From the NCBI GenBank assembly GCA_964526945.1, contig CAZGNA010000012.1, positions 1 to 32,094 of the forward strand: 32,094 nt of DNA, in the 5' to 3' direction. The translations under genes were made by a program, and so were the position numbers. Below the pieces are notes generated by a model. That model did not search any database. It worked only from the letters and a program-made list of their open reading frames with translations, and was not told the DNA's origin. Source of the stretch: Fervidifonticultor sp964526945 (lineage in GTDB: Bacteria; Sysuimicrobiota; Sysuimicrobiia; Sysuimicrobiales; Humicultoraceae). Shown here piece by piece: positions 19,116 through 27,279 of this stretch. Each line of letters begins with the position of its first letter. Within the stretch, counting starts at the first letter, position 1.

Positions 19116-20111
19116 TCAGAACAGCGCGAGCTGGGTGGCCAGGGGACGCGTCGTCGACGTCGGGTGGACGTCGTCTGCGCGGCGCTCCACCGGGCCGGAC
19201 GGGGCGCCCGCGGCGTGCGGGCGCGCCCTGTCCGCGGCAGGCCCATCGAACCCCGCCCGGCGCTTGACCGCCGCCACCACGGCCTGCACCCGTCGCTGGT
19301 AGGCGCGGGGCGCGTACTTCCCCCGGTAGAGCGCCGCGTACTCCTCCACCAGCTCCGGGTGCCACCGCGCCAGGTAGGCGAAGAAGGCCTGGCGTGTGAC
19401 GTCGCCCAGGTGCAGCGTGTTGGTCCACAACCAGCGGGCCCCGTGCGCGCGCGCCGCCTCGGCCACCGCCGCGAGCTGTGCCGGCGCGTCGGTGAGCCCC
19501 GGGAGCACCGGCGCCAGCAGGACGCCGACCGGCACGCCGGCCGCAGCCAGCGTCTGCAGCGCCGCCAGCCGGCGATCCGGCGGCGGCACATCGGGCTCGA
19601 TCTGCCGCGCCAGCGCCGCGTCCAGCGTGGCGACGCTGATGCAGACCGCGACCCCCGGGCCGGATGCCAGCTGGCGCAGCACGTCGAGGTCGCGGACGAC
19701 CATGGTGGACCGGGTCACGATGCAGGCCGGCGTGTCGAAGTCGCGCAGCACCTCCAGGATCCGCCGGGTGAGCCGGTAGGCGCCCTCGGCCGGCTGGTAC
19801 GGGTCGGTGGCGGTCCCGACGTGGACCTCCTCGCGCGCCCAGGCAGGGTGCGCCAGTTCCCGGCGCAGCACCTCGGGCGCGTTGACCTTGACGAAGATCC
19901 GGGCCCCCCAGTCCTGCACGCCGTCCTGGTCCAGGAACCAGTGGGTGCGCCGGGCGTAGCAGAACACGCACTGGTGCTGGCAGCCGCGGTAGGGGTTGAT
20001 CGACCAGCGGAAGGGCATGCCCTCGACGCGGTTGAGGACCGACCGGGCCTCGACCTCGACCCACTCGACCCGGGGCAGCACGCGCACGCCGGTGGGCTGC
20101 CACGGTCGCAT
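19116..20111 (-). CDS. Radical SAM protein, SplB-like / Rv2578c family
   Basis: Iron-sulfur radical SAM enzyme (331 aa). The cluster motif is C-x3-C-x2-C at Cys44, Cys48 and Cys51 in RGCQHQCVFCYAR. The preceding WSINPYRGC and following VGTATDPYQPAEG then YRLTRRIL are typical of spore photoproduct lyase-related proteins of unknown reaction (Rv2578c-like). The last 50 or so residues are Ala/Pro/Arg-rich and poorly conserved. ATG 20111 is only 4 bp after the stop of the upstream permease gene, so it is probably the last gene of the sugar ABC operon. I know of no established functional link between these families. It could act in DNA repair or in modification of another molecule. Confidence 0.85.
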   Translation of the reverse strand: MRPWQPTGVRVLPRVEWVEVEARSVLNRVEGMPFRWSINPYRGCQHQCVFCYARRTHWFLDQDGVQDWGARIFVKVNAPEVLRRELAHPAWAREEVHVGTATDPYQPAEGAYRLTRRILEVLRDFDTPACIVTRSTMVVRDLDVLRQLASGPGVAVCISVATLDAALARQIEPDVPPPDRRLAALQTLAAAGVPVGVLLAPVLPGLTDAPAQLAAVAEAARAHGARWLWTNTLHLGDVTRQAFFAYLARWHPELVEEYAALYRGKYAPRAYQRRVQAVVAAVKRRAGFDGPAADRARPHAAGAPSGPVERRADDVHPTSTTRPLATQLALF

Positions 20112-20115
20112 GGGC

Positions 20116-20982
20116 TCAGCCCTTCACGGCCCCGGCCGTCAGCCCTGCGATGAAGCGGTCGATCACCAGGTTGTAGACCACGGCGATGGGGACGCTGGTG
20201 AACAGGCAGGCCGCCATCAGCGAGCCCCAGTAGAAGACGTCGCCCCGCACCAGGGCCACGGGCACGCCCAGGCTGACGGTCATGCGGTCGACCGAGCTGA
20301 TGAACGTCAGCGCGTAGACGAAGTCCTGCATGACCTGGGTGAAGGCGAAGATGGCGATGGTGAGCAGGCCCGAGACCGCCAGCGGCAGCACCACCCGGCC
20401 GGCGACCGCCAGACGGCTGTACCCGTCGATCATCCCCTGTTCCTCGATGTCACGCGGGATCGACCGGAAGAACCCCGCCATCAACCAGGTGCAGAACGGC
20501 ACGGTGAACGTCGGGTAGACCAGCACCAGCGCCCACAGCGAGTTCTGCAACCCCAGCATGGCGATCAGGCGCGAGAAGGGGATGAACAGCAGCGTGGGCG
20601 GGACCAGGTAGGTCAGGAAGATCCCGATGCTGAGCCGCTCGCCCCACCGGCCGGTGAGCCGGGCCAGGCTGTACCCGGCGGGGGTCGCCAGCACCAGGGT
20701 GATCGCCACCACCACCAGGCCGACCAGCACGGTGTTGCGCACCCAGACCAGGTAGAGCGTCTGCCGCAGCAGCAGGGTCACGTGGTCCAGCGTGGGGGGG
20801 AGGTTGAAGATCCACGGGATGTGGGTCATCACCGTGCCGCCGACGTAGAGGTCCCGGTCCTGCTTGAACGTGGTCAGGAACATCCAGTAGAAGGGGAAGA
20901 CGGCGAAGACGGTGAAGGCGACCGCCGTCAGGTAGAGCGCGGCGCGGCGGACGGCACGGCCCAGACGGCGCCGGCGTCTCAT
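20116..20982 (-). CDS. Carbohydrate ABC transporter permease, MalG-type
   Basis: Inner-membrane permease (288 aa) of a CUT1-like importer. An N-terminal membrane segment follows the basic start MRRRRR. FPFYWMFLTTFK and NTVLVGLVVVAITLVLATPAGYSL are typical of MalG relatives. The cytoplasmic EAA-like loop reads EEQGMIDGYSRLAVAGRVVL and would contact the ATPase. I start at ATG 20982 because GGAGGA lies about 7 bp upstream; an in-frame start at 21015 would add 11 residues. It is fourth in the operon, 73 bp after the MalF-type permease. Confidence 0.92.
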   Translation of the reverse strand: MRRRRRLGRAVRRAALYLTAVAFTVFAVFPFYWMFLTTFKQDRDLYVGGTVMTHIPWIFNLPPTLDHVTLLLRQTLYLVWVRNTVLVGLVVVAITLVLATPAGYSLARLTGRWGERLSIGIFLTYLVPPTLLFIPFSRLIAMLGLQNSLWALVLVYPTFTVPFCTWLMAGFFRSIPRDIEEQGMIDGYSRLAVAGRVVLPLAVSGLLTIAIFAFTQVMQDFVYALTFISSVDRMTVSLGVPVALVRGDVFYWGSLMAACLFTSVPIAVVYNLVIDRFIAGLTAGAVKG

Positions 20983-21055
20983 GGGGCTTCCTCCACCCGC
21001 GCCGGCCGTGGCCACGTGACGGCCGCGCGGCGGGAGACCTGCGGTGGTGGCGGCG

Positions 21056-21994
21056 TCACGTCCCTACCTCGGCGCGTCGCGCCGTCCGCAGCATGCCCGC
21101 GGCGACAACCACCAGGACGGGCAGCAGGAACAGCGCCACGGCGGCGCCCTGACCCAGGTTGGCGCCCAGGATGCCCCGCTGGAACGCCAGGCTCGCCAGC
21201 ACGTGGGTGCTGTTGTAGGGGCCGCCGCGGGTGAGCAGGTAGACCACCCCCAGATCGGTCGACGTGAACACCACCCCGAAGAGCACCGCGACCGTCACGA
21301 TGGGCAGCAGCAACGGCAGGTTGATCTCCAGCAGCCGGCGCCAGAAGCTCGCGCCGTCGACCACCGCCGCTTCGGTGATCTCGTGGGGCAGTGCCGTCAG
21401 CCCGGCCAGCGTCACCACCGTGGCGAAGGGGAACATGCGCCAGACGTGGACGGTGATGATGGCGATCATGGCCAGGGTGGGGTCCCCGAACCAGTAGTAC
21501 CAGTCCTGGGTGAGCCGCAGGAACCGCAGGGTCCAGTTGACCACGCTGAACGTCGAGTCGAAGATCCACGTCCACGCCATGGTCGCCAGCGACACGGGCG
21601 CGGCCCAGGGCAACAGCAGCAGGAAGCGCACGGCGCGCCGGCCGAGGAAGGCGGCCTGCAGCACGTGCGCCGCGGTCACCGCCAGGACGATGACGAGCGC
21701 CTGCGAGACCAGCGTGAAGACCAGGGTGTTCCACAGCGCACGGTGAAACTGCGGGTCGGGCAGGATCGCCAGGAAGTTCCGCAGGCCGACCCAGGAGAGC
21801 TCCAGGCTGCCCGCGGTGGCCGACGAGAAGCTGAGGACGATGGCCAGCACAAACGGCACGCCCACCAGGGCGATGACGTAGACGAGGGCCGGCGCCAGCA
21901 GCAGCCGCGCCAGCACGTCGTCGCGGTCGGCCAGGGTGCGCCGCGCGACAGCGGCCGGTGCGGGCAGCGCGCGGGCGCCGCTAGGCAGGGCCAC
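21056..21994 (-). CDS. Carbohydrate ABC transporter permease, MalF-type
   Basis: Inner-membrane permease (312 aa), partner of the MalG-type protein. Six membrane segments are recognisable, with LLLPWAAPVSLATMAWTWIF in the middle. The EAA loop is EITEAAVVDGASFWRRLLEI then NLPLLLP, with the canonical E-A-A-x3-G. The LTRGGPYNSTHVLASLAF segment near the end is characteristic of the family. The start is GTG 21994, inside the last codons of the ATPase gene (14-bp overlap), suggesting translational coupling. Substrate is not readable; glycerol-phosphate, oligosaccharides and polyols are all transported by relatives. Confidence 0.92.
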   Translation of the reverse strand: MALPSGARALPAPAAVARRTLADRDDVLARLLLAPALVYVIALVGVPFVLAIVLSFSSATAGSLELSWVGLRNFLAILPDPQFHRALWNTLVFTLVSQALVIVLAVTAAHVLQAAFLGRRAVRFLLLLPWAAPVSLATMAWTWIFDSTFSVVNWTLRFLRLTQDWYYWFGDPTLAMIAIITVHVWRMFPFATVVTLAGLTALPHEITEAAVVDGASFWRRLLEINLPLLLPIVTVAVLFGVVFTSTDLGVVYLLTRGGPYNSTHVLASLAFQRGILGANLGQGAAVALFLLPVLVVVAAGMLRTARRAEVGT

Positions 21995-23030
21995 GGGTAC
22001 GGGCCAGCCCCGTGCGGGCGTCGAAGTAGCGCAGCGCGCGTCGCGGCACCACGAAGGGGTAGACCTCGCCCTCGGCGATGGCGACGGTGACGGTCGCGGG
22101 CAGGTCGGCGATGACCGTCCGCTCGCTTGCCGGACGGTCCTCCAGCGCCCCGTAGAGCAGACGGGACGCCCCCAGGTGCTCGATCTGGCGCACCCGGAAC
22201 CGGAAGGGCTCCACGTCCTCGCCGGGCGGCACCGCCTCCCGCGGCAGGAAGGCCTCCGGTCGGAACCCCAGGAGCGTGCCGTCGGTCCACTCGACCAGGT
22301 TCATGGGCGGCGAGCCCAGGAACGTGGCCACGAACACGTCGGCCGGGTAGTCGTAGACCGCCTGAGGGGTACCGATCTGCCGGATCTTCCCCTTGTCCAT
22401 GACGGCGATGCGGTCGCCCAGGCCCATGGCCTCCACCTGGTCGTGGGTGACGTAGATGGTGGTGGTCCCGATCTGGCGCTGGAACTCCTTGAGCTCGTAG
22501 CGGGCGATGGCGCGGAGCTGCGCATCGAGGTTCGACAGCGGCTCGTCGAAGAGGAAGACCTTGGGGTCGCGCACGACCGCCCGGGAGAGCGCCACCCGCT
22601 GGCGCTCGCCGCCCGACAGCTGCCGGGGCCGCCGCGGCAGCAGGTGCTCCAGCCCGAACTTCCTGGCCGCCTCGTGCACCCGCTGCCGGATGGTCGCCGG
22701 CGGGGTGCGCAGCGCCTCCAGGGGGAACGCGATGTTCTGGAAGGCGGTCTTGTGCGGGTAGAGCGCGTAGCTCTGGAAGACCATGGCGACGCCCCGGGCC
22801 CGCGGCGGGACGTCGGCATCCATCAACTGCCCGCCGATGTAGATCTCGCCGGCGGTGGGCACCTCCAGGCCCGCGATCATCCGCATCAGCGTGGTCTTCC
22901 CGCACCCCGAGGGCCCCAGCAGCACCAGCAGTTCGCCCTCGAAGACGGTCAGGTCGACCCCATCGACCGCGCGCACCTCCCCGAAGTGCTTGCGCAGCCC
23001 GCGGGTTTCGACGTAGGCGGTCTGGCTCAC
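21981..23030 (-). CDS. ABC transporter ATP-binding protein, MalK/UgpC-type
   Basis: Cytoplasmic ATPase (349 aa) for the CUT1-like importer. Walker A is GPSGCGKTT, Q-loop MVFQSYALYPHKT, signature LSGGERQRVALSRA, Walker B VFLFDEPLSNLDAQLR, and switch histidine in YVTHDQVEAMGLGDRIAVMD. A TOBE-like regulatory domain follows (GFRPEAF onward). I choose GTG 23030 (V-S-Q-T) because GGAG lies 6 bp upstream and the domain begins soon after. ATG 23051, seven codons earlier and 10 bp from the binding-protein stop, is a fair alternative. Second gene of the operon. Confidence 0.92.
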   Translation of the reverse strand: MSQTAYVETRGLRKHFGEVRAVDGVDLTVFEGELLVLLGPSGCGKTTLMRMIAGLEVPTAGEIYIGGQLMDADVPPRARGVAMVFQSYALYPHKTAFQNIAFPLEALRTPPATIRQRVHEAARKFGLEHLLPRRPRQLSGGERQRVALSRAVVRDPKVFLFDEPLSNLDAQLRAIARYELKEFQRQIGTTTIYVTHDQVEAMGLGDRIAVMDKGKIRQIGTPQAVYDYPADVFVATFLGSPPMNLVEWTDGTLLGFRPEAFLPREAVPPGEDVEPFRFRVRQIEHLGASRLLYGALEDRPASERTVIADLPATVTVAIAEGEVYPFVVPRRALRYFDARTGLARTRGPA

Positions 23031-23061
23031 GCCGCGCTCCGCACCCCGCATGTGCCCTACC

Positions 23062-24528
23062 CTACACCTTGCGATCGCGGCTGCCACCGCCGACCAGCCC
23101 GGCGCGCCGCCACTTCTCGAAGATCTGCAGGCAGCGGCGGTGCGCTTCCTGCACCGCCTGCTTGGCGGTCAGCTGACCCGTGGCCGCCTTGGCGAACATG
23201 TCGGTGATCACGTAGGTGTCGAAGATCTCGCCCTCGGCGGCATTGGCCGGCCCCGGATGGCCCACGTTGGTGGACCACTTCTCGGCATCGGCCAGCACCT
23301 TCAGCTTGTCTGGCGGAATGGAGCCAAACGGGTCGCGGAACACCTGGCGGCGCAGCCACTGGCGCCCGGCGTCGGGCTTCTGCGCCACCGGCACGGTGCG
23401 GTCCGCCACCGAGCCCATGAACGACGGGAAGTTGTAGAGCTTGCTGGCCATGACGGCGTCGCGGTAGTTGTCCAGCAGGTGGAGGAGGAACTCCTTGGCG
23501 TGGTCGGGGCTGCGCGAGAACCGCCAGATCACCCACACGCCCATGACGTGCTCGCTGGCCCACGCCGCCCTGGGCCCGCGCAACGCCGGCACGAAGAAGA
23601 TGTCGGGTGCTGTGGGCAGGTTGCGGTCCTGGGCCGAGCGGTAGGCGGAGATCGAGTTGAGGATGTAGGCCGTCTGGCCGGCCTCCAGGGCCTGGTTGTT
23701 GGACGCCGCGTTCCAGCTCAGGACGGCCGGGGTCATCGCCTCGCGGAAGAGCCGCGTGGCGAACTCGACGGCCTGAATGGTCTCCTCGGAGTTGAGGACG
23801 ACATTCTCTTCGGCATCCTGGATCGAGGCCCCGAACGACCACAGCATGGCCCGGGTGGCCATGTTCGAGTCGATGTCCTGCGACAGGCCGATGCCGATGG
23901 GGATCTGGATCTGCGGGAACTTCTTGCGGATCTCGCGCCCCGCGGTCAGCAGGTCGTCCCAGGTCCGCGGCCCGTTCACCATGCCGATGCCCGCCCACAC
24001 GCTCTTGAGGTAGTCGCCGGGGTCGGGCACCCAGTTGTCCGAGAACCCGAAGTACTTGCGGGTGCGAGAGTTGTAGGTGCTCTTCTTGGCCAGCGGGTGG
24101 ATGGGGCCGTACCGCCGTTCCGCCTCCGCCACGACGTCCGAGAGGTCGAGCACCTGCGGCTCGAACGCTGCGGGCGGTGCCAGGAAGAAGAACAGGTCGT
24201 GGCCCTGCTGTGCCGCCACCTGCGCGTTGGCCCGGGGCACGATGTCGGCGAACGAGATGTGGTCGACCGTGACCTGGATGCCCTTGCTCTCGCCCCAGGC
24301 CCGCGCGAAGGGATCGAACCACCGGTCGAACGCGGGCACGAAGTGGCTCCAGGTCATGATGCGGAGCGTGCGGGGCTGCGCGTGCACGATGTAGGGCCCG
24401 GTCAGGCGCGCCGCGCTGCCCAGGCCCAGCCCGACGGCGCCGGCGGCCGTCAGCTTCAGCAGGTCACGCCGGGTGACCCGGCGCCAGCGGCCGTCGTCGA
24501 TACGGATCCAGCGTGCGTCCTCGCCCAT
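23062..24528 (-). CDS. Extracellular solute-binding protein, Tat-exported (sugar ABC transporter)
   Basis: Solute-binding protein (488 aa) of the MalE/UgpB-like family 1 type, first gene of the sugar ABC operon. The N-terminus has a twin-arginine signal: T19-R20-R21-D-L-L-K-L, then a hydrophobic AAGAVGLGLG stretch, with likely cleavage after VHA (residue 50). Export of a folded protein is therefore predicted. The mature part opens with TLRIMTWSHFVPAFDRWFDP, a common start for this family. I start at ATG 24528, with GGTGGAG just upstream; the frame is open further up but crosses the promoter. The ligand is not determinable. Confidence 0.9.
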   Translation of the reverse strand: MGEDARWIRIDDGRWRRVTRRDLLKLTAAGAVGLGLGSAARLTGPYIVHAQPRTLRIMTWSHFVPAFDRWFDPFARAWGESKGIQVTVDHISFADIVPRANAQVAAQQGHDLFFFLAPPAAFEPQVLDLSDVVAEAERRYGPIHPLAKKSTYNSRTRKYFGFSDNWVPDPGDYLKSVWAGIGMVNGPRTWDDLLTAGREIRKKFPQIQIPIGIGLSQDIDSNMATRAMLWSFGASIQDAEENVVLNSEETIQAVEFATRLFREAMTPAVLSWNAASNNQALEAGQTAYILNSISAYRSAQDRNLPTAPDIFFVPALRGPRAAWASEHVMGVWVIWRFSRSPDHAKEFLLHLLDNYRDAVMASKLYNFPSFMGSVADRTVPVAQKPDAGRQWLRRQVFRDPFGSIPPDKLKVLADAEKWSTNVGHPGPANAAEGEIFDTYVITDMFAKAATGQLTAKQAVQEAHRRCLQIFEKWRRAGLVGGGSRDRKV

Positions 24529-24591
24529 CTGTCTCCACCCCCGTCGCGGGTCGCTTCCGGTTTCGGCCAGGCACCACGCAGTTGCAGGGAG

Positions 24592-24621
24592 AGTATAGGA
24601 TCCGGGGCATTCCTCTTGCAA
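24592..24621 (-). promoter_or_regulatory. Sigma-70-type promoter of the sugar ABC operon
   Basis: On the minus strand, TTGCAA (24621-24616), an 18-bp spacer and TATACT (24597-24592) form the best housekeeping-type promoter in the window. Start near 24585, leader about 57 nt to ATG 24528. Confidence 0.65.
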
Positions 24622-24738
24622 CAGTGAACACCGCCCTCGCGCCGACGGGCGCCGGGCCCCCGCGACCTGCCCGGGCGGGGTCCCCCGCGCGCTACAGTGG
24701 CGAGCAGACTCGGGGCCGCTGGCGACATCGACGCCCGC

Positions 24739-25742
24739 ATGTTCGCGCCCGCAGACCGCAGGGGAACGACAGCCCCCCTGCCGAAACACCGCAGCGTCGT
24801 GCGCATCACACCCATACCCCTGCCCACCCCGTTTCCTGTCGGGGCCACCAACGCCTACCTGCTGCCCGGGCCGCCGGTCACCCTGGTCGATTGCGGGCCC
24901 AAGACCCCCGAGGCGCTGGATGCTCTACGCCAGGGCCTGGCCGCCGCGGGGATGGGCCTCGAGGCGATTGAGCGCCTGATCCTGACCCATGGCCACCTGG
25001 ACCACTTCGGGCTTGCCGCCACGGTGGCCGCCGCGAGCAATGCCCGCATCTACGCTCACCCCGCCGAGGTCCCCAAGCTGACCGCGGACCGCGCGTTCGT
25101 CGAGCCCGCCCGCGCCTTCATCAGGGAAGCCGGGTTCGAGGCCGAGGTGGCCGACCGGTGGCTCGAGGTCATGCGCAGTTACCGCCACCACCTCGATCGC
25201 GTAATGCCCACGGACCTGGTGGACGACGGCGACCGGCTGCCCCTGGGCGATGGCGCCCTCGAGGTACTGCACACGCCCGGCCACGCGCAGGGACACATCT
25301 GCCTGTGGGACGGACACAGCCTGATCGCCGGTGACCTCCTGCTGGAGGAGGTCAGCCCGAACCCGGTCATCGAGTTCGATGCCGCCGGCCAGCGGCTGCG
25401 CACGCTGCCGGCCTACCTGCGGTCGCTGCGCCGCGTGGCCGCCCTGCGCCCCGCGGTGGCGTCCCGGGCCACGGTTCACCGCTCCAGGCACCAGCGGCCC
25501 GCGCCCTGGAGCTCATCCGCCACCACGAGGCGCGCAAGGAAGCCCTGGCCGCGCTCCTGACCGAGCGGCAGTGGACCGTGCGTGAGGTGATCGCCACGTG
25601 GTTCCCCACCCTGGACCCCCACCAGCTCTACCTGGCCATCTCCGAGGTGACGGGCCATCTCGATCTGCTCGAAGCGGAAGGCCGCCTGGTCGTCGAACGC
25701 CGGGACGGCGTCTGCTACTACACGCACGCCACGGCGGCCTGA
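24739..25742 (+). CDS. MBL-fold metallo-hydrolase, frameshifted
   Basis: Metallo-beta-lactamase-fold hydrolase with a C-terminal helical/winged domain, in the LACTB2-like style. Zinc ligands are His84, His86, Asp88 and His89 (THGHLDH), His182 (HTPGHAQGH) and Asp199 (IAGDLLLEE), counting from ATG 24739. The initial frame runs on to a stop at 25560. However, from 25461 the expected continuation, VPGHGSPLQAP (the last zinc-site motif PGHG) and ALELIRHHEARKEALAALL, lies in another frame and runs to TGA 25740-25742. One base is missing near 25459-25462, either an error or a real mutation. The start is uncertain: GTG 24697 and GTG 24799 are alternatives and no good ribosome site is seen. Substrate unknown. 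Confidence 0.8.
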
Positions 25743-25778
25743 GCGCAGGCCAGGGACGAAACATCGCGGGCAGAGAAA

Positions 25779-25805
25779 CCTGCCAGCGTCGTGGCGACCG
25801 GCAGG
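25779..25805 (+). terminator. Stem-loop downstream of the MBL gene
   Basis: CCTGCC (25779-25784) pairs with GGCAGG (25800-25805) around an inner GTCG/CGAC stem with loop TGG. It begins 36 bp after the MBL stop. No T-run follows, so terminator function is only suggested. The CCTGCC arm can alternatively pair with GGCAG at 25769-25773. Confidence 0.35.
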
Positions 25806-25862
25806 TCCCGGCCCTCCGCCCGCGCCGAGTCCTCTTCGTTTTCCAATAGGAGATCCCGAAGA

Positions 25863-26099
25863 TTGACAAACATCACGGCACCCTACCAGCGGCTCGCCTC
25901 CGGGCCGGTCTGGTTCAAGCACGATCTCAGCCGGTTTCTGGAGGAATGGGAGCAGAAGCGCCGCAGACGGCGCGACGTTCGGGCATCCGCGACGCACGGC
26001 TCGCATACCACCGTGCGCACAAGCACGGTTCGTCAGGCCGGCAGCGCCCTGGAACAGCGCGCACGCCGCCACCGGCGCACACAGCGCCCCGCTGCTTGA
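25863..26099 (+). CDS. Possible small basic hypothetical protein
   Basis: A 78-codon frame starting with TTG 25863, with AGGAG at 25848-25852 (10-bp spacing). The first 40 residues look protein-like (TNITAPYQRLASGPVWFKHD then LSRFLEEWEQ), followed by a run of arginines and an Arg/Ala/Thr-rich tail. I recognise no family. It fills most of the gap between the MBL gene and the proC leader, and its stop overlaps the proC promoter -35. It could equally be non-coding. Confidence 0.35.
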   Translation: MTNITAPYQRLASGPVWFKHDLSRFLEEWEQKRRRRRDVRASATHGSHTTVRTSTVRQAGSALEQRARRHRRTQRPAA

Positions 26100-26124
26100 T
26101 CCCGCTGCGCGCGCGTGCTACGCT
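26096..26124 (+). promoter_or_regulatory. Promoter of the T-box/proC transcript
   Basis: TTGATC (26096-26101), a 17-bp spacer and TACGCT (26119-26124), with TGC directly before it making an extended -10. The predicted start near 26131 falls just before stem I of the riboswitch. Confidence 0.6.
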
Positions 26125-26130
26125 TCCATG

Positions 26131-26397
26131 CACCGGGTACTGGCGATGACGGAGGCCAGTAGCGGCGGACGCGGCCCGAGCGAGCCGGGGGCGGTGTGAG
26201 CCCGGCGCCGGCCCCGCCGGCGAACCCACCTCCAGAGCTGCGGCCGAGATCGCTCTCGCGCAAAGGCCGCCGGGTCGTGCCCGAGATCGCACGCCGAGTG
26301 CGCGGGCGTGCTGTCAAGCCGCAGCCGCCCGCGAACCGAGGTGGTACCGCGGACGCCCCTCCGCCCTTGGCGGAGGGGCGCATGTTGTTTGCGGCAG
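26131..26397 (+). ncRNA. T-box riboswitch, proline specifier
   Basis: tRNA-sensing leader of proC. The near-invariant T-box AACCGAGGTGGTACCGCGG spans 26334-26352; its UGGU bulge (26342-26345) would pair with a tRNA ending A-CCA. Stem I is recognisable: GGAGG (26151-26155) can pair with CCTCC (26229-26233), the AGTA S-turn is at 26158-26161, and the distal GGTGTGAG motif at 26193-26200. The specifier loop reads GAA-CCC-A, so the codon is CCC (Pro) at 26225-26227, which fits the downstream gene exactly. Uncharged tRNA-Pro should allow proC expression. The outer limits of the element are approximate. Confidence 0.92.
26354..26380 (+). terminator. T-box intrinsic terminator hairpin
   Basis: A perfect 12-bp stem, CGCCCCTCCGCC / GGCGGAGGGGCG, loop CTT, starts two bases after the T-box motif and is followed by the moderately T-rich CATGTTGTTT. 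proC's ribosome site (AGGA at 26396-26399) lies just beyond. Confidence 0.8.
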
Positions 26398-26410
26398 GAC
26401 GGTGACGGTG

Positions 26411-27214
26411 ATGAACGCGACGATCGGGTTCGTGGGCGCCGGCAACTTCACGGAAGCCCTGATCCGGGGGCTCCGCATGGCCGGCGTGGCGGGCGACCGG
26501 CTCCTGGTCACCACGCGCAGCCGGCTGGATCGCCTCGAGGCCCTGCAGCGCCAGTGGAGCGTCGTGCCCGTGCGGGACAAGGCCGAGCTCTGCCGGGCCG
26601 CCTCGGTCCTGATCCTGGCCATGAAGCCCCAGGATCTCCACGAGGCCATGCGGGACCTGGCACCGGCCGTGACGCCTCGCCACCTGCTGATCACCGTGCT
26701 CGCCGGCGTCCCGACCGCGGCGGTCGAGCGCTACGTCGACGGCGCACCGGTCATCCGGGCCATGCCCAACCTGCCCATGGCGGTCCGCGCGGGCGCCACC
26801 GCGATCGCCTGCGGCCGGCACGTCCGCGACGAGCACCGGACGCAGGCCCGGGCGCTCTTCGACCTCGTGGGCGAGACGGTCGAGGTCAGCGAGGAGTGGA
26901 TGAACGCGGTAACAGCCGTCTCGGGCAGCGGCCCCGCCTACGTCTACCTGCTCCTCGAGGCGCTCATCGAGGCGGCCGTCGCCGTGGGTATCCCGCCCGA
27001 GCCCGCCCGCGCTCTGGCCCTGCAGACCGTGCTGGGTGCCGCCCGGCTCGTGCGCGACACGAATGCCGATCCGGCCGACCTGCGCCACCGCGTCACCTCC
27101 CCCGGCGGGACCACCCGCGCCGCGCTGGCGGTGCTGGAGGCACGCGGGTTCAAGCCGGCGGTGATCGAGGCGGTCCGGCGGGCGACGGAGCGGGCGCGGG
27201 AGCTGGGCAGCTGA
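26411..27214 (+). CDS. proC: Pyrroline-5-carboxylate reductase
   Basis: Cytoplasmic enzyme (267 aa) making the last step of proline synthesis: NAD(P)H reduction of 1-pyrroline-5-carboxylate. The Rossmann motif GFVGAGNFTEALIRG is at the N-terminus. LILAMKPQDL, IRAMPNLPMAVRAGATAI and the C-terminal signature AVSGSGPAYVYLLLEALIEA are all present. SPGGTTRAALAVLEARGF completes the dimerisation domain. I start at ATG 26411; GTG 26408 is nearer the ideal distance from AGGA (26396-26399) and would add one residue. Expression is governed by the Pro T-box just upstream. It is followed by lhr, which appears to have its own promoter. Confidence 0.96.
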   Translation: MNATIGFVGAGNFTEALIRGLRMAGVAGDRLLVTTRSRLDRLEALQRQWSVVPVRDKAELCRAASVLILAMKPQDLHEAMRDLAPAVTPRHLLITVLAGVPTAAVERYVDGAPVIRAMPNLPMAVRAGATAIACGRHVRDEHRTQARALFDLVGETVEVSEEWMNAVTAVSGSGPAYVYLLLEALIEAAVAVGIPPEPARALALQTVLGAARLVRDTNADPADLRHRVTSPGGTTRAALAVLEARGFKPAVIEAVRRATERARELGS

Positions 27215-27265
27215 CCGACGGCCGAGGCGCGCGTTCCGGTATGCCCCACACGTCGGCCCTGGCGT

Positions 27266-27273
27266 GCTACCGT
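27266..27273 (+). promoter_or_regulatory. Extended -10 element at lhr, likely leaderless start
   Basis: TGC-TACCGT ends at 27273, so transcription should begin about 27280, exactly the GTG chosen for lhr. No Shine-Dalgarno is present before that GTG, consistent with a leaderless mRNA. No good -35 is seen. Confidence 0.45.
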
Positions 27274-27279
27274 AGACGC

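Noticed and set aside
25459..25467. Programmed -1 frameshift site in the MBL gene
   Set aside because: No X-XXY-YYZ slippery heptamer fits the frame at the switch point, so an indel is more likely.
25863..25868. Perfect -35 hexamer TTGACA
   Set aside because: No -10-like hexamer occurs 15-19 bp downstream, and the bases serve as the start of the possible small ORF.
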